The notes: generated by a model not told the origin, from the sequence alone. Shown: positions 1 to 5,418, counted from the stretch's first letter. The stretch: DNA of 5,881 nucleotides from an uncultured Solobacterium sp. (GCA_905235315.1 CAJOLG010000116.1:1-5881), one strand, 5' to 3'. Numbers and translations are program-made.

Positions 1-180
1 GAAGCCTGTTTCCACAAGATCCATCAGAAGTTCTTCCTTGGACGTATAGATGGTATAGATCGTCTTTTTGGCCACATGCATTTCAGACGCAACATCCTGC
101 ATCGTAAATTTCAGACCTTTTCGGCGAAATAAGTCCGTAGCTGTTTCCAGTATCTGTTCTTTCAATTCATTCTGTTCCAT
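1..180 (-). CDS. TetR/AcrR-family transcriptional regulator (N-terminal 60 residues; 3' end outside window)
   Basis: This is the DNA-binding N-terminus of a TetR-type repressor. The 60 visible residues run from MEQNELKEQILETATDLF to the window edge. They show the family pattern: helix 1 with ILETATDLFRRKG (about 10-22), then the helix-turn-helix FTMQDVASEMHVAKKTIYTIY (about 25-45), then SKEELL (47-52), which opens helix 4. The ligand-binding domain lies outside the window, so the effector and targets cannot be read. The ATG at 180 is the first start in the frame. Its ribosome binding site is weak and distant (AAAAGG, 14 nt upstream). The gene follows the rbfA terminator on the same strand but has its own promoter, so it is probably a separate unit. 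An 8-bp inverted repeat overlapping that promoter suggests self-repression (inference). The family call is firm; any function beyond DNA binding is unknown. Confidence 0.9.
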   Translation of the reverse strand, partial: MEQNELKEQILETATDLFRRKGLKFTMQDVASEMHVAKKTIYTIYTSKEELLMDLVETGF

Positions 181-210
181 TGGAAACCCGTTTTCCTTTT
201 CTGGTTTCCA
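181..210. promoter_or_regulatory. Inverted repeat at the tetR promoter, candidate autoregulatory operator
   Basis: Perfect 8-bp arms TGGAAACC (181-188) and GGTTTCCA (203-210) are separated by 14 bp. The repeat begins at the last base of the -10 element, covers the predicted start site, and ends directly before the ATG. One arm is upstream of or at the expected transcript start, so it is more likely a DNA site than an RNA hairpin. TetR-family proteins commonly repress their own gene by binding such palindromes as dimers. That this protein binds here is inference. Confidence 0.5.
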
Positions 211-238
211 TTGTAGATCGATGAAAGCGGTTTCGCAA
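210..238 (-). promoter_or_regulatory. Sigma-A-like promoter of the tetR-family gene
   Basis: On the minus strand, TTGCGA (238-233) and TACAAT (215-210) are separated by exactly 17 bp, close to the sigma-A consensus TTGACA/TATAAT. The expected transcript start is near 203, leaving a leader of only about 22 nt before the ATG at 180. It lies downstream of the rbfA terminator, which supports separate transcription of the regulator. Assigned by pattern only. Confidence 0.65.
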
Positions 239-283
239 TCGTTTTTTATCCAAAATGAAGATATCTGTGATCGTTTCACACTG

Positions 284-314
284 AAAAAGCCGCCACGAAT
301 CCGTGTACGGCTTT
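284..314 (-). terminator. Intrinsic terminator of the rimP-rbfA operon
   Basis: On the minus strand, AAAGCCG (314-308) pairs with CGGCTTT (292-286). An inner CACG/CGTG stem (305-302 with 297-294) closes a GATT loop, and a run of five T ends at 284. The structure starts 4 nt after the rbfA stop. On the plus strand the stem is followed by an interrupted T run, so it appears to work mainly in the minus direction. It implies that the operon ends with rbfA. Confidence 0.85.
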
Positions 315-318
315 CTGT

Positions 319-678
319 TTACGCTTCTTCCGAAGACTCATCTTTGTGGATTTCGGCAATCAGTTCGTCAATATGGCGGGCATTTTCTTCCGCCGTGTCG
401 ATTTCAAACTGAAGTTCGGGACACCGGCGGATATCCAGCCGCTTACTGAGTTCAGACCGGATAAATCCTTTTGCGCGGTCAAGGGCCGCCATGGCTTCCC
501 GGCGGTTTGTCGCACCGAGAAACGTCACATAAATCTTTGCATAACTGTGATCGTTTGTGACTTTCACATCGGTGATCGTCACAAATCCGATATTGGGATC
601 TTTTACGTCAAACTGGATGATTTCCGAAAGATTCTTCCGGATGATCCCTTCCAGACGCTTTTGTTTGATGGAAGACAT
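319..678 (-). CDS. rbfA: 30S ribosome-binding factor RbfA
   Basis: RbfA is a small KH-fold protein that binds the immature 30S subunit, acts in late 16S rRNA processing, and in well-studied bacteria is needed for growth in the cold. The 119 residues match the family's usual length of about 115-130. Visible signatures are the N-terminal helix with KRLEGIIRKNLSEII (7-21), the strand AKIYVTFLG (47-55), and the helix plus strand DRAKGFIRSELSKRLDIR (67-84) followed by PELQFEID (87-94). The tail is short and acidic. The ATG at 678 lies 2 nt after the infB stop, with GGAGG (690-686) inside infB at 7-nt spacing, so translation is probably coupled to infB. It is the last gene of the operon. In many Bacillota truB and ribF follow; here a terminator does. 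Confidence 0.97.
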   Translation of the reverse strand: MSSIKQKRLEGIIRKNLSEIIQFDVKDPNIGFVTITDVKVTNDHSYAKIYVTFLGATNRREAMAALDRAKGFIRSELSKRLDIRRCPELQFEIDTAEENARHIDELIAEIHKDESSEEA

Positions 679-680
679 GA

Positions 681-2564
681 TTACGCCTCCGCAGGCACTT
701 CCTGTTCCTGATATGCTTCGATCGTATCACCGACCTTGAGGTCGTTATAATTCTCAATCGTAATACCGCACTCATAACCGGAGGATACTTCCTTAACGTC
801 ATCCTTGAACCGCCGGAGCGAGCCAAGCTTGCCGGTATAGATCACAATGCCCTCCCGGATCAGACGAACCCCGCACCGGGCAATGAGCTTGCCGTCCGTA
901 ACCATACAGCCGCCGATCGTACCGACCTTCGAAACTTTGTAGGTCTCACGAATCTCTGCCTGACCGATTACAACTTCGGTGTAAACCGGATCGAGCATAC
1001 CCTTCATGGCGTTCTCCATCTCTTCGGTTGCCTTGTAAATAATGTTATGGAGACGGATCTCAACACCGGCATCTTCTGCTTTTTTACGGATATCGGCAGT
1101 CGGGCGTACATTGAAGCCGATAATCATGGCTTTGGATGCGTCTGCCAGCATGATATCACCGTCATTGATCGCACCGGCAGTGCTGTGAATGACGTTGACT
1201 TTTACACCCTCGACATCCAGCTTCTCAAGCGAGGATTTGACCGCTTCCGCGCTTCCCTGAACATCCGCTTTGATAATGACAGGAATCTCCTTGATCTCTC
1301 CTTCCGCGATTTCACGGGAAAGATCTTCGAGCGAAACCGCACTGGTCTTACGGCGCTGCTGTTCAATCTTACGGCGCTTTCTGCGGTCTGCGACTGCCCG
1401 CGCTTCCTTTTCATCTTCAAATGCCCGGAACAGATCGCCGGCTTCCGGCACATCATTCAGACCGATGATCTCAACCGGACTTGCAGGTCCGGCTTCCAGG
1501 AGTTCAATGCCGTCTTCATCCGTCATCTTACGGACTTTGCCGAAACAGGTGCCGACAACCACCGGCTGACCCTGACGAAGCGTACCATTCTGGACCAGGA
1601 GTGTCGCAACCGGACCGCGGCCTTTATCAAGTTTTGCCTCGATAACGGTTCCGACAGAAATCCGATCCGGATTTGCCTTGAGTTCCTTTACATCTGCGAC
1701 CGTGATAATGGTTTCGAGAAGGTCGTTGATTCCTTCTCCTTTTTTCGCACTTGTCGGTACGAAAATGGTATCACCGCCCCATTCTTCGGGCATAATGCCG
1801 AGCTCCGCCATCTCGTTCTTGACACGGTCGGGATTTGCGTCCGGCTTATCAATCTTGTTTACAGCGACGATCATCGGAACATTGGCTGCTTTTGCATGGT
1901 CAATCGCTTCTTTTGTCTGAGGCATTACACCATCATCCGCAGCGACAACGATAACCGCAATGTCCGTGACACCCGCACCGCGCGCACGCATTGCAGTAAA
2001 GGCCTCATGACCCGGAGTATCGAGGAATGTGATCTTCCGGCCATTGATGGAAACCTGATATGCACCGATCGCCTGCGTAATGCCGCCGGCTTCTCCGGCA
2101 GCCACTTTTGTCGAACGGATCGCATCAAGCAGTGTTGTTTTACCATGATCGACATGGCCCATGATCGTTACGATCGGAGGCCGTTCCTGAAGCTTCTCAG
2201 GATCTTCGGCTTCATCATAGTCCTCAAGGCTGTCTTCTTCACGGGCCTTGACTTTGATCGGTTCGATCTCATATTCAAGGCAGATGGTTTCAACCATATC
2301 ATCATCAAGGGTGGTATTGATCGTAACCATTTTTCCCTGCATAAACAGAACTTTGATCAGATCGCTGGAATTACGTCCGCATTTCTTCGCAAGTTCGCCG
2401 AGCGTGATCCCGTCACTGTATGTAATTTCACTTATATCAACCGTTTTCTTCGAATACGGGACACCTGTCCCGCGGCTCTGATTGTTATTTCTTCCCCGCC
2501 GGTTATTTCCGCCGCGATTGTTTTTACCGCGGTTATTGCCGCCGCGATTGGGTTTCTTAGCCAT
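681..2564 (-). CDS. infB: Translation initiation factor IF-2
   Basis: IF2 is the GTPase that brings fMet-tRNA to the 30S subunit and promotes subunit joining. The 627 residues run in order: a basic Asn/Arg/Gly-rich leader (1-34), a single IF2_N-type helical domain (about 41-100, VDISEITYSDGITLGELAKK), an acidic linker (108-127), and the G domain. G motifs are all intact: GHVDHGKT (136-143), GGIT (160-163), DTPGH (182-186), NKID (236-239) and SAK (272-274). Beta-barrel domain II follows (about 302-385), then a basic helix (393-407), domain III with IPVIIKADVQGSAEAV (427-442), and the C-terminal tRNA-binding barrel ending GYECGITIENYNDLKVGDTIEAYQ (about 596-619). It is shorter than B. subtilis IF2 (about 716 residues) because the N-terminal region is reduced. 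The ATG at 2564 has AGGAG (2579-2575) at a 10-nt spacing. Confidence 0.98.
   Translation of the reverse strand: MAKKPNRGGNNRGKNNRGGNNRRGRNNNQSRGTGVPYSKKTVDISEITYSDGITLGELAKKCGRNSSDLIKVLFMQGKMVTINTTLDDDMVETICLEYEIEPIKVKAREEDSLEDYDEAEDPEKLQERPPIVTIMGHVDHGKTTLLDAIRSTKVAAGEAGGITQAIGAYQVSINGRKITFLDTPGHEAFTAMRARGAGVTDIAVIVVAADDGVMPQTKEAIDHAKAANVPMIVAVNKIDKPDANPDRVKNEMAELGIMPEEWGGDTIFVPTSAKKGEGINDLLETIITVADVKELKANPDRISVGTVIEAKLDKGRGPVATLLVQNGTLRQGQPVVVGTCFGKVRKMTDEDGIELLEAGPASPVEIIGLNDVPEAGDLFRAFEDEKEARAVADRRKRRKIEQQRRKTSAVSLEDLSREIAEGEIKEIPVIIKADVQGSAEAVKSSLEKLDVEGVKVNVIHSTAGAINDGDIMLADASKAMIIGFNVRPTADIRKKAEDAGVEIRLHNIIYKATEEMENAMKGMLDPVYTEVVIGQAEIRETYKVSKVGTIGGCMVTDGKLIARCGVRLIREGIVIYTGKLGSLRRFKDDVKEVSSGYECGITIENYNDLKVGDTIEAYQEQEVPAEA
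2501..2550 (-). repeat. Direct repeat inside infB encoding NRGGNNR units
   Basis: Two 20-bp copies at 2501-2520 and 2531-2550 differ at one base (position 8: T versus G) and have a 30-bp period. They encode NRGGNNR at residues 6-12 and 16-22 of IF2, a 10-residue protein repeat. The period is a multiple of three, so gain or loss of a unit by slippage would keep the frame. This makes the disordered basic leader a likely site of length variation between strains (inference). Confidence 0.8.
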
Positions 2565-2586
2565 TTCTGTTCACTCCTTTCATCCT

Positions 2587-2605
2587 GGAAGAGCCGTACT
2601 CTTCC
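2587..2605 (-). promoter_or_regulatory. RNA hairpin in the ylxR-infB spacer, upstream of the infB ribosome binding site
   Basis: On the minus strand GGAAGAG (2605-2599) and CTCTTCC (2593-2587) form a perfect 7-bp stem with a 5-nt loop TACGG. No T run follows, so it is not an intrinsic terminator. Its 3' end is 6 nt before the infB AAAGGAG (2580-2574), close enough to influence ribosome access or mRNA processing, although the binding site itself is not in the stem. The hairpin is seen; a regulatory role is inference. Confidence 0.45.
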
Positions 2606-2651
2606 GCTTATTCTGTACGTTCATCGCCTCTTTTCATTACTCTAACGATAT

Positions 2652-2909
2652 CTAACGGACTGCCTGTTCCAGAACAGCCCAGAATTCCTCCGGAACGGAC
2701 ACTTCCAGTGACCGTTCCAGAGCTTTGTTTTTACGCGCTGCTGCGACCGCAGCCGGGTCTTTTTTCAGGTATGCGCCGCGGCCGTTTGCTTTTCCCGTAG
2801 GGTCTACCGCAAGCGTGCCGTCCGGCGTCCGGACAACCCGAAGCAGTTCCTTCTTGGGAAGCTGTTCCCCAGTCGCTACACACCGCCGCATTGGAATCTT
2901 ACGTGCCAT
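2652..2909 (-). CDS. rnpM: YlxR/RnpM family RNA-binding protein (RNase P modulator)
   Basis: This 85-residue basic protein belongs to the YlxR (DUF448) family, almost always encoded between nusA and infB. The B. subtilis member was renamed RnpM after reports that it binds RNase P RNA and modulates its activity. Characteristic motifs are IPMRRCVATGEQLPKKELLRV (5-25) and the glycine/arginine motif GKANGRGAYL (39-48), followed by an alanine/lysine-rich helix region. Length is close to the usual 85-100. The ATG at 2909 fits the family N-terminus (MARKIPMRRC). It lies only 3 nt after the nusA TGA and in the same reading frame. No Shine-Dalgarno sequence is visible at normal spacing, so translation probably depends on ribosomes finishing nusA (inference). 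The stop is TAG, followed by an 87-nt spacer where many Bacillota carry ylxQ. Confidence 0.93.
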   Translation of the reverse strand: MARKIPMRRCVATGEQLPKKELLRVVRTPDGTLAVDPTGKANGRGAYLKKDPAAVAAARKNKALERSLEVSVPEEFWAVLEQAVR

Positions 2910-2912
2910 AAA

Positions 2913-4691
2913 TCAATTGTCGTAGTATTCTTCGTATTCATCGTAATCATCGATGTCATCATACTTGGAATACTCTTCCTCCTGCTGCTGACGTTCGATC
3001 TCGTCCAGTTCTTCCTCGGTATATACCGGCTTCAGAATCTCTGTTGTACCGTTCAGCTGTTTCAGCAGCTCATCATTACGGGTCTTGATGCCGTCATCTT
3101 CACCCTTCTTGCGGCGCTTGCGGACCGGTGCAGCAGGTTTCGGTTTGGAGGTATCCGCAAATTTTTCGAATTTGGAAACATATTCATGTTTTGCGGCAAT
3201 CTCTTCAAGATCGACCTTCTTCTTTTTGGGCTCCCTGACATCGGCAGGTTCCTCTTCCGGTTCGGAAACCGTCTCCGGTTCTGCAGGAATCTCTTCCGGC
3301 TGAGCAGGAATCTCTGCTTCTGCCGGTTTCTCAGGAACTGCCTGCGGCTTCGGTTCTTCTGCAGGTGCTGCAGCTTCCGGAGTCTGAACTTCGTGCGCCA
3401 TCTCATTGCGGATGCGCTCACTCATCATCTCCTGCATTTCTTCCGGCAGATCGTCTTCCGCTGCGGCTGCCGCGGCTGCTTCATCCGCTTTGCGGCGGGC
3501 AAGCTCTTCGATGGCAGCCTGGCGCTTCTCATCAGCCGCCTTCTTTTCCGCCTCCAGACGCTCGATCTCACGCTGGCTGATCTGTTTCTGCAGCTCTGCC
3601 TTGCGTACTTCCGCTTCCGCGATAAACTGATCGTAATCGCCGTAGGTTTCTTCGATATCTGCACGCGTCTTGATGTCGATCTTACGTCCGGTCAGTTTGA
3701 CCGCAAGGCGCGCATTTTTACCCTTCTTTCCGATCGCGAGCGACAGCTGGTCTTCATCAACGATAACCAGAAGACTGTGCTCCTCGGTTCCCGGAAGAAC
3801 ATCAATGATTTCCGCAGGGGCAAGTGCATTCTTTACAAGAACCGTAAAGTCTTCACTCCACTGGAAGATATCGATCTTCTCGCCCTTGAGCTCATTGATA
3901 ATTTCCTGAACACGGGCACCGCGCTGACCGATACATGCGCCGGTCGGATCGATTTCCGGGTTGTAGGAAACAACCGCCATCTTTGTCCGCTCGCCGGCTT
4001 CACGCGCGATTGCCTTGATCTCGACGATACCCTGTGAGATTTCAGGGACTTCTTTTTCAAACAGACGTTTTACCAGCATCGGGGATGCCCGGCTGACAAG
4101 AACCTGGGATCCTTTGGTATCCATATTGACTTCGGTAATAACAACCCGAATCTTCTGTCCTTCGGTCAGACGCTCATTGGGAATCTGATTGGATTTCGGC
4201 ATCATGGCAATTGTCCGGCCGAGATTGACAAGCGTGAACTTTTCCTTGACGGTTTCAACAATACCAATCACCATTTCATCACGCTGATCCGAGTATGCGT
4301 TGTATACGGCAAGTTTTTCCGCTTCCCGAATCTTCTGACGGATCACGTTGCGCGCCAGCAAAGCAGCCGCACGGCTCATCTCGTTGATCTCCACCCTGCG
4401 GCGGATCACATCGCCGAGAATCGCATCCGGTTTCAGTTCCCGTGCTTCCGGCAGTTCGATTTCAAGCTCATCATCCTCAACGTTTTCAACAACGTTATAT
4501 AACTGATAAATATCAATCGATCCGGTATCCTCGTTGATTTCCACTTCCACATTGATATCAGGCAGCTCGGCATCCTTTTTGTATGCTTTTGCGAGCGCTT
4601 CTTTCAATGCCTCTTTCAGCGTCTCTTCCGGAATCCTGCGCTCGTCTTCAATGGCAGCGAGCGCCTTCAGCATATCCTTGTTAAATTTCAT
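2913..4691 (-). CDS. nusA: Transcription termination/antitermination factor NusA with long C-terminal extension
   Basis: NusA binds RNA polymerase and nascent RNA, prolonging pauses, stimulating hairpin terminators and acting in rRNA antitermination complexes. Its conserved core is complete: an N-terminal RNA-polymerase-binding domain (about 1-125), an S1 domain (about 137-200), KH1 with its GXXG loop GQRG (255-258) and KH2 with GKKG (321-324) in LSLAIGKKGKNARLAVKLTG. B. subtilis NusA ends soon after KH2 (about 371 residues); this protein has 592. The extra part has a charged helical segment (about 358-430), a Pro/Glu/Ala-rich stretch (435-485), basic clusters KKKK (489-492) and RKRRKK (524-529), and an acidic tyrosine-rich end (about 561-592). 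Long NusA tails also occur in Mycoplasma. The ATG at 4691 follows rimP by 15 nt. It ends with TGA, the only TGA stop among the genes whose end is visible here. Confidence 0.97.
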   Translation of the reverse strand: MKFNKDMLKALAAIEDERRIPEETLKEALKEALAKAYKKDAELPDINVEVEINEDTGSIDIYQLYNVVENVEDDELEIELPEARELKPDAILGDVIRRRVEINEMSRAAALLARNVIRQKIREAEKLAVYNAYSDQRDEMVIGIVETVKEKFTLVNLGRTIAMMPKSNQIPNERLTEGQKIRVVITEVNMDTKGSQVLVSRASPMLVKRLFEKEVPEISQGIVEIKAIAREAGERTKMAVVSYNPEIDPTGACIGQRGARVQEIINELKGEKIDIFQWSEDFTVLVKNALAPAEIIDVLPGTEEHSLLVIVDEDQLSLAIGKKGKNARLAVKLTGRKIDIKTRADIEETYGDYDQFIAEAEVRKAELQKQISQREIERLEAEKKAADEKRQAAIEELARRKADEAAAAAAAEDDLPEEMQEMMSERIRNEMAHEVQTPEAAAPAEEPKPQAVPEKPAEAEIPAQPEEIPAEPETVSEPEEEPADVREPKKKKVDLEEIAAKHEYVSKFEKFADTSKPKPAAPVRKRRKKGEDDGIKTRNDELLKQLNGTTEILKPVYTEEELDEIERQQQEEEYSKYDDIDDYDEYEEYYDN

Positions 4692-4708
4692 CTCCTGTAT
4701 TTCTCCTT
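4692..4708 (-). promoter_or_regulatory. Double Shine-Dalgarno before nusA
   Basis: On the minus strand AAGGAG (4708-4703) overlaps the rimP stop codon and lies 11 nt before the nusA ATG. A second AGGAG (4696-4692) directly abuts the ATG. The second is too close to position the start, so the first is probably the working site, somewhat far but usable. The overlap with the rimP stop fits handover of ribosomes from rimP to nusA. The near copy could act as a standby or competing site (inference). Confidence 0.55.
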
Positions 4709-5168
4709 AGATTCTGACCGCAAGCCGGATATATTCGATCTCGTCTGCGGGAAACTGTGCTGTGCGTACAGCAGCCTTATCACGATAAGACAGCGTAATC
4801 ATACCGCCTTCAAACGTCTGAACTTCACCGGTCAGTTCAAGCATCTTTTTAACCGGATGTTTCAGCCGGACATAGATATACGGGTTTACCATATGTTCCA
4901 GTTCTTTGATATCCCTGATTTCCCGTTCTGCCCCGGGGCTGCAGACTTCAAGCGTGTATGCGCTGTCGATGAGATCATTCTCATCGAGAACCGCACTGAG
5001 CTTTTCGCTGACCTCGGCACAGGTATCGAGATCCATGGATCCGTCTTCCCGCATCACCGCAACCTGAAGCGTGTGCTCATTGCCAAGCCACTTCATGTCA
5101 TACAGAATCACGCCGGAAGATGACAGAACCGGAAGGATCAGTTCTTTCAGTCTGGTGATCTGTTCCAT
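4707..5168 (-). CDS. rimP: Ribosome maturation factor RimP
   Basis: RimP assists assembly of the 30S subunit, acting on the 3' domain/central pseudoknot region with uS12 and other proteins. The 153 residues fit the family's usual 150-160. The signature lies at 71-84, YTLEVCSPGAEREI, corresponding to the family's LEVSSPGxxRPL, followed by the C-terminal SH3-like region (about 88-153, with YIYVRLKHPV and GGMITLSY). The N-terminal half has the expected helix and strands (ILPVLSSSGVILYDMKWLG). I chose the ATG at 5168: AGGAG (5181-5177) lies 8 nt upstream and MEQITRLKELI is a normal family N-terminus. An in-frame GTG at 5201 would add 11 residues, but it sits inside a stable palindrome and is preceded by no ribosome binding site that the stem leaves free. 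This is the first gene of the operon. Confidence 0.95.
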   Translation of the reverse strand: MEQITRLKELILPVLSSSGVILYDMKWLGNEHTLQVAVMREDGSMDLDTCAEVSEKLSAVLDENDLIDSAYTLEVCSPGAEREIRDIKELEHMVNPYIYVRLKHPVKKMLELTGEVQTFEGGMITLSYRDKAAVRTAQFPADEIEYIRLAVRI

Positions 5169-5189
5169 TCCATTCTCTCCTGAATAACA

Positions 5190-5212
5190 GAAGGAGCGCA
5201 CTGCGCTCCTTC
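5190..5212 (-). promoter_or_regulatory. Leader hairpin of the rimP-nusA operon, possible attenuator
   Basis: Arms GAAGGAGCGCA (minus strand 5212-5202) and TGCGCTCCTTC (5200-5190) are perfect 11-bp complements around one central base. As RNA they give a 9-10 bp stem with a 3-5 nt loop. The stem starts about 7 nt after the predicted transcript start and is followed by the interrupted U run UGUUAUU. It ends 9 nt before the rimP AGGAG. It resembles a weak terminator. B. subtilis nusA has been reported to be autoregulated by NusA-stimulated termination in the operon's 5' UTR, so the position is suggestive. The hairpin is certain; its role is inference. Confidence 0.6.
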
Positions 5213-5225
5213 ATTAACCTGTTCC

Positions 5226-5253
5226 ATACTATCATAAAAAAAGGCGTATTCAA
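5226..5253 (-). promoter_or_regulatory. Sigma-A-like promoter of the rimP-nusA-ylxR-infB-rbfA operon
   Basis: On the minus strand TTGAAT (5253-5248) and TAGTAT (5231-5226) are spaced 16 bp. A TG one base upstream of the -10 gives an extended -10 (TGATAGTAT). The predicted start near 5219 gives a leader of about 50 nt. It lies between the terminator of the upstream regulator gene and rimP, where an operon promoter is expected. No comparable promoter was seen inside the operon. Confidence 0.7.
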
Positions 5254-5256
5254 GCG

Positions 5257-5274
5257 ATTTTTTATGTTTTTTAT
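5257..5274 (-). promoter_or_regulatory. A-tract region upstream of the operon promoter, UP-element-like
   Basis: Two adjacent 9-bp units, each containing ATAAAAAA on the minus strand (5274-5267 and 5265-5258), lie directly upstream of the -35 hexamer. Such A/T tracts commonly raise promoter strength by binding the RNA polymerase alpha C-terminal domains, as expected for a translation-machinery operon. Assigned by composition and position only. Confidence 0.4.
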
Positions 5275-5357
5275 ACTTCTTTCAGACATTCTGCCCGCAA
5301 AAAGCCCGCGGATTTCTGTTGTCAGTCTTTCTGCCGGATGCCTTCTTCCGGGAATCG

Positions 5358-5384
5358 AAAAAACAGTGCCCTGGATAAGGGCAC
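5358..5384 (-). terminator. Intrinsic terminator after the SARP-type regulator gene
   Basis: On the minus strand GTGCCCT (5384-5378) and AGGGCAC (5372-5366) form a perfect 7-bp stem with loop TATCC, followed by TG and six T ending at 5358. This is a canonical intrinsic terminator 34 nt after the regulator's stop codon. It separates that gene from the rimP operon promoter. Confidence 0.9.
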
Positions 5385-5386
5385 CG

Positions 5387-5402
5387 GTACCGCCATCGGT
5401 AC
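5387..5402 (-). other. Short hairpin between the regulator stop codon and its terminator
   Basis: GTACCG (minus 5402-5397) and CGGTAC (5392-5387) form a perfect 6-bp stem with a 4-nt ATGG loop, 2 nt before the terminator stem. It has no T run of its own. It may protect the mRNA 3' end or be incidental. Confidence 0.35.
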
Positions 5403-5418
5403 TTCAGAGTCTTTCCGA

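Noticed and set aside
266..280. TGTGA-N5-TCACA, resembling a CRP half-site pair
   Set aside because: The spacer is 5 rather than 6, only 5-bp arms match, and classical CRP sites are not expected in this kind of organism. It lies about 63-77 bp upstream of the tetR start, so an activator site is not excluded but not supported.
2557..2583. Eight-codon ORF (MKGVNRNG) whose stop overlaps the infB start
   Set aside because: The ATG lies upstream of, and directly next to, the AGGAG that serves infB. It has no site of its own at suitable spacing and is too short to separate from chance.
2608..2637. Nine-codon ORF (MKRGDERTE) in the ylxR-infB spacer, considered as a leader peptide or ylxQ remnant
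   Set aside because: There is no clear ribosome binding site and no resemblance to YlxQ. Tiny ORFs like this are expected by chance.
1047..2645. 532-codon open frame on the plus strand opposite infB
   Set aside because: It is antisense to a complete, unmistakable infB. Its translation is Arg/Phe/Ile/Asp-rich with no family resemblance, and the opening reflects codon bias on the other strand.
3186..4037. 283-codon open frame on the plus strand opposite nusA
   Set aside because: It lies antisense to the conserved KH region and tail of nusA. Its translation (Leu/Phe/Arg/Cys-rich runs) looks like a reverse-complement shadow.
5169..5201. Longer rimP start at the in-frame GTG at 5201 (11 extra residues)
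   Set aside because: The GTG lies in the middle of the leader palindrome, and the only nearby AGGAG is held in its stem. The ATG at 5168 has a well-spaced AGGAG and gives a normal RimP N-terminus.
5098..5289. Possible upstream ORF overlapping the rimP start (63 codons, inner ATG at 5215)
   Set aside because: It is out of frame with rimP, lacks a ribosome binding site, runs through the promoter and hairpin, and has no recognisable product.
5334..5351. CCGGA-N8-TCCGG inverted repeat between the regulator terminator and the operon promoter
   Set aside because: The stem is only 5 bp with an 8-nt loop, has no T run and no promoter context. The stretch 5285-5357 otherwise shows nothing I can support.
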